Source: JACDBE01 sp051002015 (GTDB lineage Bacteria > Actinomycetota > Acidimicrobiia > Spongiisociales > UBA5794). From it: a stretch of 25,144 nt of DNA. Positions 15,390 to 22,957 of the stretch are shown here, one piece after another. The stretch spans positions 1-25,144 of the forward strand of contig JBPCMS010000049.1 of assembly GCA_051002015.1 (NCBI GenBank), written 5' to 3'. Under the pieces are notes generated by a model that saw only the letters and a list, made by a program, of their open reading frames with translations, did no database searches and was not told where the DNA came from. Each line of letters opens with the position of its first letter. Position 1 is the stretch's first letter. Both the position numbers and the translations under genes were made by a program.

Positions 15390-16454
15390 CTAGCCGCGTC
15401 GGAGCCGCAGCGGCCCGACGCTGGCGATGCGTTCCTCGGCGACCTCCTCGGCCGCCAGGTGCGGGTTGATCCCCCGCTGTTCGGCACGCTCGAGGATGCC
15501 GCTCACCGCCGTCTTGATGCGGTCGATGGCGGCGCCGGCGGCGTCGGGTCGGTATCCGTCGAGCCCGTAGTGGACGTCGATGATCCCTCCGGAGTTCACC
15601 ACGAAGTCGGGGGCGTAGAGGATTCCCCGGGCTACCAGCCGGTCGGCGTCTTCCTCCTCGGCGAGCTGGTTGTTGGCGGAGCCGACCACGGCGGCGCAGC
15701 GCAGCCGTGGGATCGTCTGCCGGTTGAGCGACGCCCCCAGGGCGCACGGGGCGAAGATGTCGCACTCGACGTCGTAGATGTCGTCGAGACCGACGATCTT
15801 GGCCCCGTGGTCCATGGCGACGGCGTCGAGCGCCGCCTGGTTGATGTCGGTGGCGACCACGTTCGCCCCCAGACCGACGAGCCTGGCGACCAGGTCGGCA
15901 CCCACCTTGCCGACGCCCTGGACGGCGATCGTCCGGCCGGAGAGATCGTCAGACCCCCACAGCCGCTCGGCGACGGCGCGCATCGAGGCCACCACGCCGC
16001 GGGCGGTTGCCGGCGACGGGTCACCCGATCCGCCTTCCTCGCGGGGCAGCCCGGCCACCCACCGGGTCTGGCGGCGGATCATCGCCATGTCCGCCGTGGT
16101 GGTGCCGACGTCCTCGGCGGTGATGTAGCGGCCACCGAGGGTTTCGATGACGTTGCCGTATGCCCGCAGCAGCCGCTCGGTCTTGATCGCCTTGGGGTCG
16201 CCGATGATGACCGCCTTGCCGCCCCCGAGGTCCAGACCGGCCGCCGCCGACTTGTACGACATGCCCTTGGAGAGCCGGAGCACGTCGACCAGGGCGGCGT
16301 CCTCGTCGGGGTAGGCAAAGAAACGGGTCCCGCCGAGGGCGGGACCCAGAGCCGTCGAGTGGATGGCGATGATGCTGCGAAGCCCGGATACCGGGTCGTA
16401 GCCAAAATGTACCTCTTCGTGGGTGTCTGCTCCGATGGCGGCGAATACGCCCAC
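15390..16454 (-). CDS. Leucine/valine dehydrogenase (Glu/Leu/Phe/Val dehydrogenase family)
   Basis: The 354-residue protein would catalyse NAD-dependent oxidative deamination of a branched-chain amino acid to its 2-oxo acid and ammonia. Lysines at K68 (SYKSA) and K80 (DLGGGKAV) fall at the positions of the substrate-binding and catalytic lysines in Bacillus leucine dehydrogenase. The NAD site is AVQGVGKVG (~177-185) with an acidic end of beta-2 (VVATDIN). ALGGTRFF and GSANNQLA are also family signatures. It starts at GTG 16454 with GGAGG four bases upstream. It is first in an operon with the fused E1 gene, which uses its product. It is divergent from the GabD-like gene across an 89-base promoter region. 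Phenylalanine dehydrogenase is a weaker alternative. Confidence 0.93.
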   Translation of the reverse strand: MGVFAAIGADTHEEVHFGYDPVSGLRSIIAIHSTALGPALGGTRFFAYPDEDAALVDVLRLSKGMSYKSAAAGLDLGGGKAVIIGDPKAIKTERLLRAYGNVIETLGGRYITAEDVGTTTADMAMIRRQTRWVAGLPREEGGSGDPSPATARGVVASMRAVAERLWGSDDLSGRTIAVQGVGKVGADLVARLVGLGANVVATDINQAALDAVAMDHGAKIVGLDDIYDVECDIFAPCALGASLNRQTIPRLRCAAVVGSANNQLAEEEDADRLVARGILYAPDFVVNSGGIIDVHYGLDGYRPDAAGAAIDRIKTAVSGILERAEQRGINPHLAAEEVAEERIASVGPLRLRRG

Positions 16455-16543
16455 CTTGCCTCCGGGTCTGCGCCGAGAACCGGAGTGTACCGGAGTGCGA
16501 TCATGAGCACCCAGCCCCCGCCCGCCGACCTGGAAGGATCCTG
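16455..16543. promoter_or_regulatory. Divergent promoter region with a tandem 10-bp repeat
   Basis: The 89 bases between the two start codons must hold control signals for both directions. Two adjacent 10-mers, ACCGGAGTGT (16479-16488) and ACCGGAGTGC (16489-16498), differ by one base and could be a regulator site. On the minus strand the same stretch contains TACACT, a possible -10 element. A 13-codon frame (ATG 16503, STQPPPADLEGS) ends in TGATG, overlapping the GabD start, and could couple translation. Confidence 0.45.
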
Positions 16544-17995
16544 ATGATCGACCAGCTCCTCGCCGCCATCAAGCGCCGGCTCTTCATCGGCGGCGTCTGG
16601 GTGGCGGCCTCGGGTGGCGACGAGTTCACGGTGACCGACCCGGCCACGGCCCAGCCGTTCACCGCGGTCGCCAACGGCACCGTGGCCGACGCCCTCGATG
16701 CGGTGGCGGCGGCGCACCACGCCCTACCCGGCTGGGCGGCGACACCACCGCGGCAACGCGGCGAGCTGCTGCGCCGGGTGTTCGAGCTGATGATCGACCG
16801 CCGGGACGAGCTGGCGACGCTGATCACCCTGGAGATGGGCAAGGCGGTGGGGGAGTCGCGCGGCGAGATCACCTACGCCGCCGAGTTCCTCCGCTGGTAC
16901 GCCGAGGAGGCGGTGCGCAACGTCGGCCATGTCGTCACCGCCCCCGCCGGCGACAAGCGGATCCTGTCCATCGGGCAGCCGATCGGGGTGGCGGTGATGG
17001 TGACCCCGTGGAACTTCCCCGCCGCCATGATCACCCGCAAGCTGGGCCCTGCGCTCGCCGCCGGGTGCACCGCCGTGGTCAAGCCGGCGTCGGACACCCC
17101 GCTCACCGCTCTGGCCATCGCCGACCTGTTCGCCGAGGCCGGGCTGCCGGCGGGGGTGATCAACGTGGTGCCGTCCCGGTCGTCCGGTGAGGTGGTGGCG
17201 GCGATGCTGGCGGACCATCGGGTGCGCAAGCTGTCGTTCACCGGGTCGACAGAGGTGGGGAGCCGGCTGCTCGAGCTGGCGGCGGAGCGGGTGGTGAGCT
17301 GCTCGATGGAGCTGGGGGGCAACGCACCGTTCCTGGTGTTCGAGGATGCAGACGTCGACGCCGCCGTCGAGGGGGCGATGATCGCCAAGATGCGCAACGG
17401 CGGGCAGTCGTGTGTCGCCGCCAACCGGTTCTATGTCCACGAGGCGGTAGCCGGAGCGTTCACCGCGGCCTTTGGCGCCGCCATGGCGGCCCAGGTGGTC
17501 GGACCCGGTCTCGATCCGGCGACGAACCTGGGACCGATGATCAACGCCGCCGCCCAGACGGACCTCACCGAGTCGGTGGGGACGCTGCTCGGCGACGGGG
17601 CCGAGGCGGTCACCGGGGGGAGCGCCCCCGACCGGCCCGGTTACTACTTCGAGCCGACCGTGCTCCGCTCGGTCCCCGCCGACGACGAGACGCTGCAGCG
17701 GGAGCTGTTCGGCCCGGTCGCCCCCGTGGTCTCGTTCGCCACCGAGGACGAGGCGGTCGCCCTCGCCAACGACACGGTCCACGGTCTCGCCGCCTACCTC
17801 TATACCGGCGACCTGGCCCGGGGGCTGCGGGTGGCCGAGGCGATCGAGTCCGGGATGGTCGGCGTCAACCGGGGTCTCGTTTCCGATCCTGCCGCCCCAT
17901 TCGGTGGGGTCAAGGAGTCCGGGATCGGCCGCGAGGGAGGCCACGAGGGCATGCTCGAGTACCTGGAGACCAAGTACATCGCCGCCGACTGGTGA
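16544..17995 (+). CDS. gabD: Succinate-semialdehyde dehydrogenase (GabD-like)
   Basis: The 483-residue aldehyde dehydrogenase would oxidise succinic semialdehyde to succinate, the last step of GABA catabolism. The catalytic Cys is C290 in NGGQSCVAANRFYV and the base is E256 in SMELGGNAPF. The oxyanion Asn is N157 in VTPWNFPAAMITRK and the cofactor-contacting Lys is K180 in VVKPAS. The N-terminal LFIGGVWV and the strings FEDADVD, FGPVAPV and GREGGHEGMLEYLE are typical of GabD. The start at ATG 16544 has GGAAGGA nine bases upstream. With the PatD-like enzyme at 3328 it would cover both aldehyde oxidations from putrescine to succinate. Sequence alone does not exclude another semialdehyde substrate. 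Confidence 0.9.
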   Translation: MIDQLLAAIKRRLFIGGVWVAASGGDEFTVTDPATAQPFTAVANGTVADALDAVAAAHHALPGWAATPPRQRGELLRRVFELMIDRRDELATLITLEMGKAVGESRGEITYAAEFLRWYAEEAVRNVGHVVTAPAGDKRILSIGQPIGVAVMVTPWNFPAAMITRKLGPALAAGCTAVVKPASDTPLTALAIADLFAEAGLPAGVINVVPSRSSGEVVAAMLADHRVRKLSFTGSTEVGSRLLELAAERVVSCSMELGGNAPFLVFEDADVDAAVEGAMIAKMRNGGQSCVAANRFYVHEAVAGAFTAAFGAAMAAQVVGPGLDPATNLGPMINAAAQTDLTESVGTLLGDGAEAVTGGSAPDRPGYYFEPTVLRSVPADDETLQRELFGPVAPVVSFATEDEAVALANDTVHGLAAYLYTGDLARGLRVAEAIESGMVGVNRGLVSDPAAPFGGVKESGIGREGGHEGMLEYLETKYIAADW

Positions 17996-18181
17996 ACCCC
18001 GTGCCGGGGCCCGGCGCCCCCTCAGCGGGGTGAACGGCCCGGATCGCCCGTAGCGGTGGGTCCACCAGCCCGAGGCCGAACTCCGCGCCCTCTCGCCAGT
18101 CCGTCGGCGCCACTGACGCAAGCGGATCGAACCTGGTCGTTCCCGGGTTCGTGGCAGGATGCGCCCCGACCGGAGGACCTG

Positions 18182-18466
18182 ATGACGATCGCCGTTACCG
18201 ACAACACGGAGCTGAGCCGGTACGAGATCCACATCGACGGTGCGCTCGCCGGGATCGAGGACTACCGCATCGACGGCGGCACCATCACCCTGATCCACAC
18301 CGAGATCTTCGAGGCGTTCGCCGGTCAGGGGCTGGCCGGCAAGCTGGTCGCCGCCGTGCTCGACCATGCCCGCGCTCGGGGCCTGCGGGCCAAGCCGCGG
18401 TGCCGGTATGCCAAGGGATGGGTGGCTCGGCACCCGGAGTACGACGACATCGTCGACAAGGACTGA
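18182..18466 (+). CDS. Small GNAT-like N-acetyltransferase (Acetyltransf_CG / YjdJ type)
   Basis: The 94-residue protein fits the short, single-domain GNAT-like family typified by E. coli YjdJ. It has the strand ITLIHTEI, the CoA-loop variant EAFAGQGLAGKLV with Q-G-x-A/G-x-x-L, then DHARARGLRA and the diagnostic C-terminal PRCRYAKGWVARHPEYDDIV. The family is predicted to bind acetyl-CoA; substrates are poorly known. ATG 18182 is preceded by GGAGG at good spacing. The gene converges on the VOC gene with 37 bases between them. The 186 bases upstream contain a CGAACC/GGTTCG inverted repeat (about 18126-18150) but no other gene. Confidence 0.88.
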   Translation: MTIAVTDNTELSRYEIHIDGALAGIEDYRIDGGTITLIHTEIFEAFAGQGLAGKLVAAVLDHARARGLRAKPRCRYAKGWVARHPEYDDIVDKD

Positions 18467-18503
18467 TCGCGTCAGCGGCGAGGGAAGCCTGAGCGCACAC
18501 GAG

Positions 18504-18893
18504 TCACTCGGGCGTTGCGGCGTTCTCCCACAGACCGAGCAGGTTGCCCTCGGTGTCCTTGAAGTAGGCGGTGAAGCCCATGTCGGCCACCGCCTCCTTG
18601 GGAAACACGGTCGAGCCTCCGAGCGAGCCGATCTTCTCCAAGGCGGTGTCGATGTCGTCGACGCCGACGGTCAACACCGGCGTGGTGAAGGGCTCCTGGC
18701 GCCCCATCATTCCGCCGCCCACGTAGCCCGGCTCGGTGGGGAGCCCCGCTTCGCTGGTCGGCCCGGTGCTGACGGTGGTGTAGTTCAGCTCGGGGAGGGA
18801 CTGGATCTGCCAGCCGAAGGCATCGCGGTAGAAGCCTTGGGCGCGCTCGGCGTCGTCGAACGGGATCTCGAAGTGGATGACTCGACCGCTCAC
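18504..18893 (-). CDS. VOC (glyoxalase/bleomycin-resistance) family protein
   Basis: The 129-residue protein has the two beta-alpha-beta-beta-beta modules of the vicinal-oxygen-chelate fold. The first starts VIHFEIPFDDAERAQGFY with DAFGWQI; the second starts PVLTVGVDDIDTALEKI with GGSTVFPKEAV and ends YFKDTEGNLLGLWEN. Possible metal ligands are H7 and the Glu in DTEGN and LWEN. Such proteins bind a metal and act as glyoxalases, dioxygenases or binding proteins; this one resembles the uncharacterised single-domain group. I start at GTG 18893 because GGAGG lies nine bases upstream and the fold begins at once; an upstream ATG at 18950 adds 19 unrelated residues. Confidence 0.88.
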   Translation of the reverse strand: MSGRVIHFEIPFDDAERAQGFYRDAFGWQIQSLPELNYTTVSTGPTSEAGLPTEPGYVGGGMMGRQEPFTTPVLTVGVDDIDTALEKIGSLGGSTVFPKEAVADMGFTAYFKDTEGNLLGLWENAATPE

Positions 18894-19145
18894 GGTGTGA
18901 CCTCCGGCGAGGATGGGGGGTTGCTCTGCCACCAATGCTACGCAGGTCACGGGGTGTCCACGTGGAGGTGAGGTCCAAAATGTCCCTGCGGTGCCAGGAG
19001 CTGACAGCTCTTAGAGGCTGATCGAGCCATGATTCGCTCCCCGCCCTTACCGGACAACCGCCCCATCAGGGGGTCCATCCCAAGATTTCGCGAGGTCTCG
19101 ACAGTTTGGAGGACAAGTGGTTACCCTGTACGGCAGGAGGTGACG

Positions 19146-19433
19146 GTGGCTAACGCCCGTCCCCGCCGGGCTCAAGGGAGCGTGTCTCGATACCCCGGCA
19201 CCCAGAGCGATGGGTTGCCTTGGCCTCTGATCGCGGTCGCCGAGCCGGAGCATCGTCTCGGCGTCTCGGTGGGGTCGGACCGTTATTTGGTGGTGCGATG
19301 GCCGCCCTCGTCCATGACGTGGCGGCCCCGACCTCGGCAGGTCGAACTGGCCACGCCCGCGGAGACGGGCGGATCCGTGAGCTCCCAGGCCATGGCCGTG
19401 AGGCAATCCCCGGGCCGGGATGACGAGACATGA
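19146..19433 (+). CDS. Hypothetical small protein with a strong ribosome site
   Basis: I do not recognise this 95-residue frame. It begins at GTG 19146 (VANARPRRAQGSVSRYPG), five bases after a perfect AGGAGG (19135-19140), the best ribosome site in this 600-base stretch. Composition is rich in Arg, Pro, Ser and Val with no transmembrane segment and no known motif. The frame is open further upstream without a better start. It ends 79 bases before fdhA on the same strand, so it could be co-transcribed. It might also be a chance frame or a decayed gene. Confidence 0.35.
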   Translation: MANARPRRAQGSVSRYPGTQSDGLPWPLIAVAEPEHRLGVSVGSDRYLVVRWPPSSMTWRPRPRQVELATPAETGGSVSSQAMAVRQSPGRDDET

Positions 19434-19512
19434 ACCCGACTCGGCCCGCGGCCTGGAGGCGGCTGCCGCGCCCAGTTCATCCCACTGTTCGGATTAGGAA
19501 AGGAGTCGCGAC

Positions 19513-20727
19513 ATGCCAGACAACCGTGTAGTCGTATACCAGGGTCCGGGGGAGGTCAGCGTCGAACCCATCGACTTCCCGAAGCTCGAGATTCCCGGCG
19601 AGGTGGCCTCGTGGCTGGGTGTCAAGCCCGATGCCCCCCACGCCGCCATCCTCAAGATCGTCTCGACCAACATTTGCGGCAGCGACCAGCACATGGTGCG
19701 CGGCCGCACCACCGCACCGGTGGGCCAGAGCCTGGGCCATGAGATCACCGGTGAGGTGCTCGAGGTCGGCAACGACGTGCTGTTCGTCAAGGTCGGAGAC
19801 ATCTGCTCGGTTCCATTCAACATCGCCTGCGGCCGCTGCCGCATGTGCGTCGAGGGCAAGACCGGCATCTGTCTCAACGTCAATCCCGCACGCCCCGGCG
19901 CAGCCTACGGGTATGTCGACATGGGCGGCTGGGTCGGCGGGCAGGCCGAGTACGTGATGGTGCCGTTCGCCGACTTCAACCTGCTGAAGTTTCCCGACCG
20001 CGATCAGGCCCTCGAAAAGATCCTCGACCTCACCATGCTCTCGGACATCTTCCCGACCGGCTACCACGGCGCCTTCTCGGCCGGGGTGACCACCGGCTCC
20101 ACGGTATACGTGGCCGGCGGTGGTCCCGTCGGTTTGGCCGCGGCCTACGCCTCGCAAGTGCTGGGTGCCGCGGTGGTGATCGTCGGCGATCTGATTCCCG
20201 AGCGCCTCGAGCAGGCCCGCAGCTTCGGGTGCGAGACGGTCGATCTACGGGAGAAGGCCGAGCTGGCCGACATGATCGCGGAGATCACCGGTGAGCCGGT
20301 CGTCGATGCCGCGGTGGACGCGGTCGGCTTCGAGGCCCGGGCTCACGGGCCGGACGCCGGCGAGCAGCCGGCCACGGTCCTCAACGACGTCATGACCGTC
20401 GCTCGTGCCGGCGCCGCGCTGGGCATACCCGGCCTGTACGTCACCGGGGACCCCGGCGGGGTCGACGACAACGCGAAGATCGGCCAGCTCGGGATCCGCA
20501 TCGGGTTGGGCTGGGCCAAGTCGCACTCGTTGACCACCGGCCAGTGCCCGGTGAAGCGCTACAACCGCAAGCTGATGAACCTCATCCTCAACGACAAGGC
20601 CCAGATAGCAAAGGCCGTCGGCGCCACGTCGATTTCCTTGGATGATGCCCCGCAGGGCTATAGGGACTTCGACCAGGGCGCGGCCAAGAAGTTCGTGCTC
20701 AACCCCCATGGAATGATCCCGGCATAG
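19513..20727 (+). CDS. fdhA: Glutathione-independent formaldehyde dehydrogenase
   Basis: This 404-residue zinc-dependent medium-chain dehydrogenase resembles Pseudomonas putida formaldehyde dehydrogenase, which oxidises formaldehyde (or dismutates aldehydes) using tightly bound NAD without glutathione. Catalytic-zinc ligands are C55 in NICGSDQHM and H76 in GHEITGEV. Structural-zinc cysteines are C106, C109, C112 and C120 in ACGRCRMC and GICL. The Rossmann loop is AGGGPVGLAA (~201-210). Family-specific strings include STNICGSDQHMVRGRTTAP, YGYVDMGGWVGGQAEYV, LSDIFPTGYHGA, VDAVGFEARAHG and GLGWAKSHS. ATG 19513 follows AAAGGAG closely. It points to formaldehyde detoxification or C1 metabolism; no partner gene is adjacent. 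Confidence 0.95.
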   Translation: MPDNRVVVYQGPGEVSVEPIDFPKLEIPGEVASWLGVKPDAPHAAILKIVSTNICGSDQHMVRGRTTAPVGQSLGHEITGEVLEVGNDVLFVKVGDICSVPFNIACGRCRMCVEGKTGICLNVNPARPGAAYGYVDMGGWVGGQAEYVMVPFADFNLLKFPDRDQALEKILDLTMLSDIFPTGYHGAFSAGVTTGSTVYVAGGGPVGLAAAYASQVLGAAVVIVGDLIPERLEQARSFGCETVDLREKAELADMIAEITGEPVVDAAVDAVGFEARAHGPDAGEQPATVLNDVMTVARAGAALGIPGLYVTGDPGGVDDNAKIGQLGIRIGLGWAKSHSLTTGQCPVKRYNRKLMNLILNDKAQIAKAVGATSISLDDAPQGYRDFDQGAAKKFVLNPHGMIPA

Positions 20728-20813
20728 ACGGCGGTCATTGGGCCGACTCGGCGAGGTCGCGCAAGTCAGTAAATCGGCGGCTGCCGCTCTTGAGCGTGCA
20801 GACCCCGCTCGGG

Positions 20814-20942
20814 TGCTCGCTGAGCGCCACCAACGGCCGCGACGTCATCTGGTCCGGGGCATGCTCCAGCGGCGGAAACAAGCAGAAGACCTGCACGTTC
20901 ACCCTGAATGGCACCGCCGCCGTCACCGCCAACGTGCAGTGA
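20814..20942 (+). pseudogene. C-terminal fragment of a secreted protein with an InlB-like Trp/Cys repeat
   Basis: This frame has no start codon but ends at a TGA after a recognisable repeat end: VIWSGACSSGGNKQKTCTFT, then LNGTAAVTANVQ. The pattern W-S-G-A-C...C-T-F-T-L...V-T-A-N-V is that of bacterial surface-repeat modules (divergent InlB B-repeat type) that often close secreted actinobacterial proteins. Everything N-terminal to it is missing; upstream the frame becomes featureless within a few codons and fdhA ends at 20727. It is a gene remnant. Confidence 0.6.
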
Positions 20943-20976
20943 GACCCAGCTCGGGGCTCCCCGCCGGCTGTGACGG

Positions 20977-21125
20977 TTCGATCAGCTCAGCCGCTTGCTC
21001 GAGCGGGAGGGGTTGGGAAAGGGCGGGCTGACGGCGGAGCGCGCCGAGCGGTTCGTGCGGGCGCGGCGCGGGCCGGCTATGTGACGTGGATCTCTGCCCG
21101 GAGCGTGGTCGGCATACGACGCTCT
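20977..21125 (+). pseudogene. Tyrosine recombinase N-terminal (core-binding domain) remnant, frameshifted
   Basis: The + frame from 20977 reads FDQLSRLLEREGLGKGGLTA, then ERAERFVRARR. After a one-base shift at about 21066-21073 it continues AGYVTWISARSV. This is the SAM-like core-binding domain of an integrase/XerC-type recombinase, whose usual pattern is helix, EGL, LT-x-E, FV-x-A-R-R-x-AGY. The catalytic domain is absent: the sequence runs into the 3' end of the globin gene. It is a decayed fragment of a mobile element. Confidence 0.6.
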
Positions 21126-21137
21126 GGTTGCAAGTCT

Positions 21138-21581
21138 TCAACGGTCCGTGGCGGCGGCGGCCCGGTATCCCTCAGTCACCTCACCCTTGTGTGCGGCAAA
21201 CGCAGCCAGAACCTCGTCCTTCTCCGGCTGGGGCACCTTGAAGAAGTCGAGCGATCGCCCTAGTTCAGCCGCCACTTCATCGAACTGCTCGGGAGAGATC
21301 TCCAGCTCGCTATGGGCCACTTCCAAGCCGATGGTGGTAGCGCCCGGTTTCGTGGCTGCGTACTCGAATGGTCCGCCGGCAACGTTGCAGACCCACAGGG
21401 TGCGCATGAATTTCAGCCCCGGAAGTCTGCCCAGGTTATTGGTGTGCCATTCCCGGAGGGCGAGGTTCTCCGATCTCTGGCCAACGATGGGGTTCTGGAC
21501 GACCGCATCGCTGAAGTGGTCGACCACTGCGGCGATGGCGAATACGCCACCGAGCCTTTCGTACAGGCTTGATTCCGTCAT
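21138..21581 (-). CDS. Truncated haemoglobin (group 1-like)
   Basis: The 147-residue protein starts SLYERLGGVFAIAAVVDHFS, the usual opening of 2-on-2 globins. The proximal haem ligand is H90 in GLEVAHSELEISPEQFDEV. Helix G/H follows as LGRSLDFFKVPQPEKDEVLA. The middle (EWHTNNLGRLPGLKFMRTLW, then GGPFEYAATKPGATT) is longer and more divergent than in GlbN, and the distal residues cannot be assigned with confidence. Such globins bind O2 or NO and often protect against nitrosative stress. The gene looks intact although it sits between a recombinase fragment and other accessory DNA, so it may be cargo. Confidence 0.82.
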   Translation of the reverse strand: MTESSLYERLGGVFAIAAVVDHFSDAVVQNPIVGQRSENLALREWHTNNLGRLPGLKFMRTLWVCNVAGGPFEYAATKPGATTIGLEVAHSELEISPEQFDEVAAELGRSLDFFKVPQPEKDEVLAAFAAHKGEVTEGYRAAAATDR

Positions 21582-21786
21582 TCATGAGCCTCCTCGCCTA
21601 GGATTTCTTGGTGGGCACGGCGTCATCAGCCTTCTGCTACCCACGATACACCACCCGAACCGGCGCGGCCCGAGTTCCGGTCTCCGCCCACGACCGGTGC
21701 GACGTGTTGCGCGGACGGGAGGGACCGGCGGCTCGGACCCGCGGAGGCTGAAGCGCCCACACCGAGGAAGATGTGAGACAATCGAG

Positions 21787-22473
21787 GTGTGCTCTCGTGC
21801 GCCCGAGACGGGCACCGGAGGAGGAATCCAATGGCTGGTCGCCATGGCGCTCACGGTGGGGGTCACCTCCTGCGCTTCAGATCCTGGGTCGGCATCTACC
21901 GTCCTGGCGGGGCGAGTCGAGCGCACCACCTCATCGGCACTACCCGACGTGACGGCGGCTCCGTTGACGACGGCCGAAGGAGAGACGGTGGCTTGGACGG
22001 CCGTAGGTGAAGGAATCCTGGAGGACTGCCAGGACGCGGCTGACCTGCTGGGGTTCCCCGTTCCCTGTCCCAGCCTGCTACCTGGGGAAACGCAGGATGT
22101 GCGCTGCCCCAAAGTCGCTGTGGCGGGTGACGCGAGCACTGCGAGACATCGGGGCTGTGTGTGGGGAGAAGGCTTCCATCTGGTCCCACCGATGCCCGGC
22201 GGGGAGGTGACCCATATAGTCATCTCTGGCGGTCGTTCTCGTTTCACAGACTGCGATGGGACGGAGTTCGATGTTGTCCCCGCAGGAGAGGCTGAGGCCA
22301 CCCTCTACGAGTGCTCCGAACTTGGCGGATTGCACGCCTATCACGTCCTTGCTCTCTGGGATGTCGACGGCGTATGGTACGCGGTCAGCTCGCATGTCAA
22401 CGAGGACCGAGGTGTCCATGAGGAGATCGTCAGCCGCCTCGTAGATGGGGTCCACCTGGTCCCACCGAGATGA
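21787..22473 (+). CDS. Putative lipoprotein of unknown function
   Basis: The frame has a short hydrophobic run IQWLVAMALTVGV followed by a lipobox-like TSC-A, then a Ser/Thr/Ala-rich linker and a ~170-residue domain with six further cysteines (CQDAADLL, PVPCPSL, VRCPKV, RGCVW, TDCDG, YECSEL). The cysteines suggest an exported, disulphide-bonded protein. The end, HVLALWDVDGVWYAVSSHVN, followed by VDGVHLVPPR, looks like a well-folded domain, but I do not recognise the family. The start is uncertain. GTG 21787 gives a 29-residue leader with little positive charge. A perfect GGAGGAGG (21817-21824) serves ATG 21831 in a different frame, which may mean a one-base indel near 21834. Confidence is for the gene, not its start. 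Confidence 0.6.
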   Translation: MCSRAPETGTGGGIQWLVAMALTVGVTSCASDPGSASTVLAGRVERTTSSALPDVTAAPLTTAEGETVAWTAVGEGILEDCQDAADLLGFPVPCPSLLPGETQDVRCPKVAVAGDASTARHRGCVWGEGFHLVPPMPGGEVTHIVISGGRSRFTDCDGTEFDVVPAGEAEATLYECSELGGLHAYHVLALWDVDGVWYAVSSHVNEDRGVHEEIVSRLVDGVHLVPPR

Positions 22474-22490
22474 CAGCACCTCCGCCAACG

Positions 22491-22613
22491 GAAATAGTCC
22501 CAGACCGGCCCGACGTCCGGCGGAGAGGGATCAATGATGTCATTCACGGCGCGGCGCATGATGTTCTTCGCCTGAGGCACCGAGTTCCGTCGTCGTGGCT
22601 TCTGCGAAGTCAT
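22491..22613 (-). pseudogene. HNH endonuclease N-terminal fragment
   Basis: From ATG 22613 the frame reads MTSQKPRRRNSVPQAKNIMR, then VNDIIDPSPPDVGPVWDYF. This resembles the start of small HNH endonucleases, in which W-x-F/Y-F leads into the first Cys-x-x-Cys zinc knuckle. Here the similarity stops right after WDYF, at about 22490, and the frame continues as antisense of the lipoprotein gene. All catalytic residues are lost, so this is a scrap left by a rearrangement. The identification rests on about 40 residues. Confidence 0.42.
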
Positions 22614-22639
22614 GTCGTGCTCCCGACCCGAGATGTTGC

Positions 22640-22682
22640 CCGCCAGGCTGATGGGTCCACCGTTCCGCCAGGTTGATGGGAC
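22640..22682. repeat. Two direct repeats, 25-bp period, resembling an IS21-type element end
   Basis: CCGCCAGGCTGATGGGTCC (22640-) recurs as CCGCCAGGTTGATGGGACC (22665-), differing at two positions. Repeated short blocks inside the end are characteristic of IS21-family elements, where they bind the transposase. No istA or istB gene is visible nearby, so this would be a solo end. The family assignment is tentative. Confidence 0.35.
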
Positions 22683-22957
22683 CGGCTTGGGGGTCGGTCA
22701 GCGTCGGCGGGGTGATGATGGCATGGGGGTGTGGCGATCAAGGTTGGCGGGCGACATAGCGAGACCGCCACCGGCGGAATCGTGCTTGGGTTGGTGGCGG
22801 GCTCGGCCTTGGTGTCGGTGGCGATGCTGGTGGAGCGGCTGCGCTCATGATCATCATCACCCGCTACCTCCCGGCTCGGCGGCTGGCAGCGATTTCGGTC
22901 GAGGCGTCCGGGCCACCGACGTGAACCAGCCGGATGTCGATCGTGCCCGCACCCTCG

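Noticed and set aside
12803..15469. Very long open frame (888 codons) on the + strand
   Set aside because: It is antisense to the sigma-like and E1 genes, whose domains and ribosome sites are clear; high GC opens the opposite frames. Its translation is rich in His, Gly, Arg and Pro with no domain.
16503..16541. Short peptide before gabD as an independent gene
   Set aside because: Only 13 codons, no good ribosome site; more likely a leader or chance frame, so it is noted only within the regulatory region.
18126..18150. Possible tRNA T-arm (CGAACC...GGTTCG)
   Set aside because: No acceptor, D or anticodon stems can be drawn around it, so it is only a short inverted repeat.
16724..18433. 569-codon open frame on the minus strand
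   Set aside because: It is antisense to the GabD-like gene and its composition is typical of a GC-rich shadow; no motifs.
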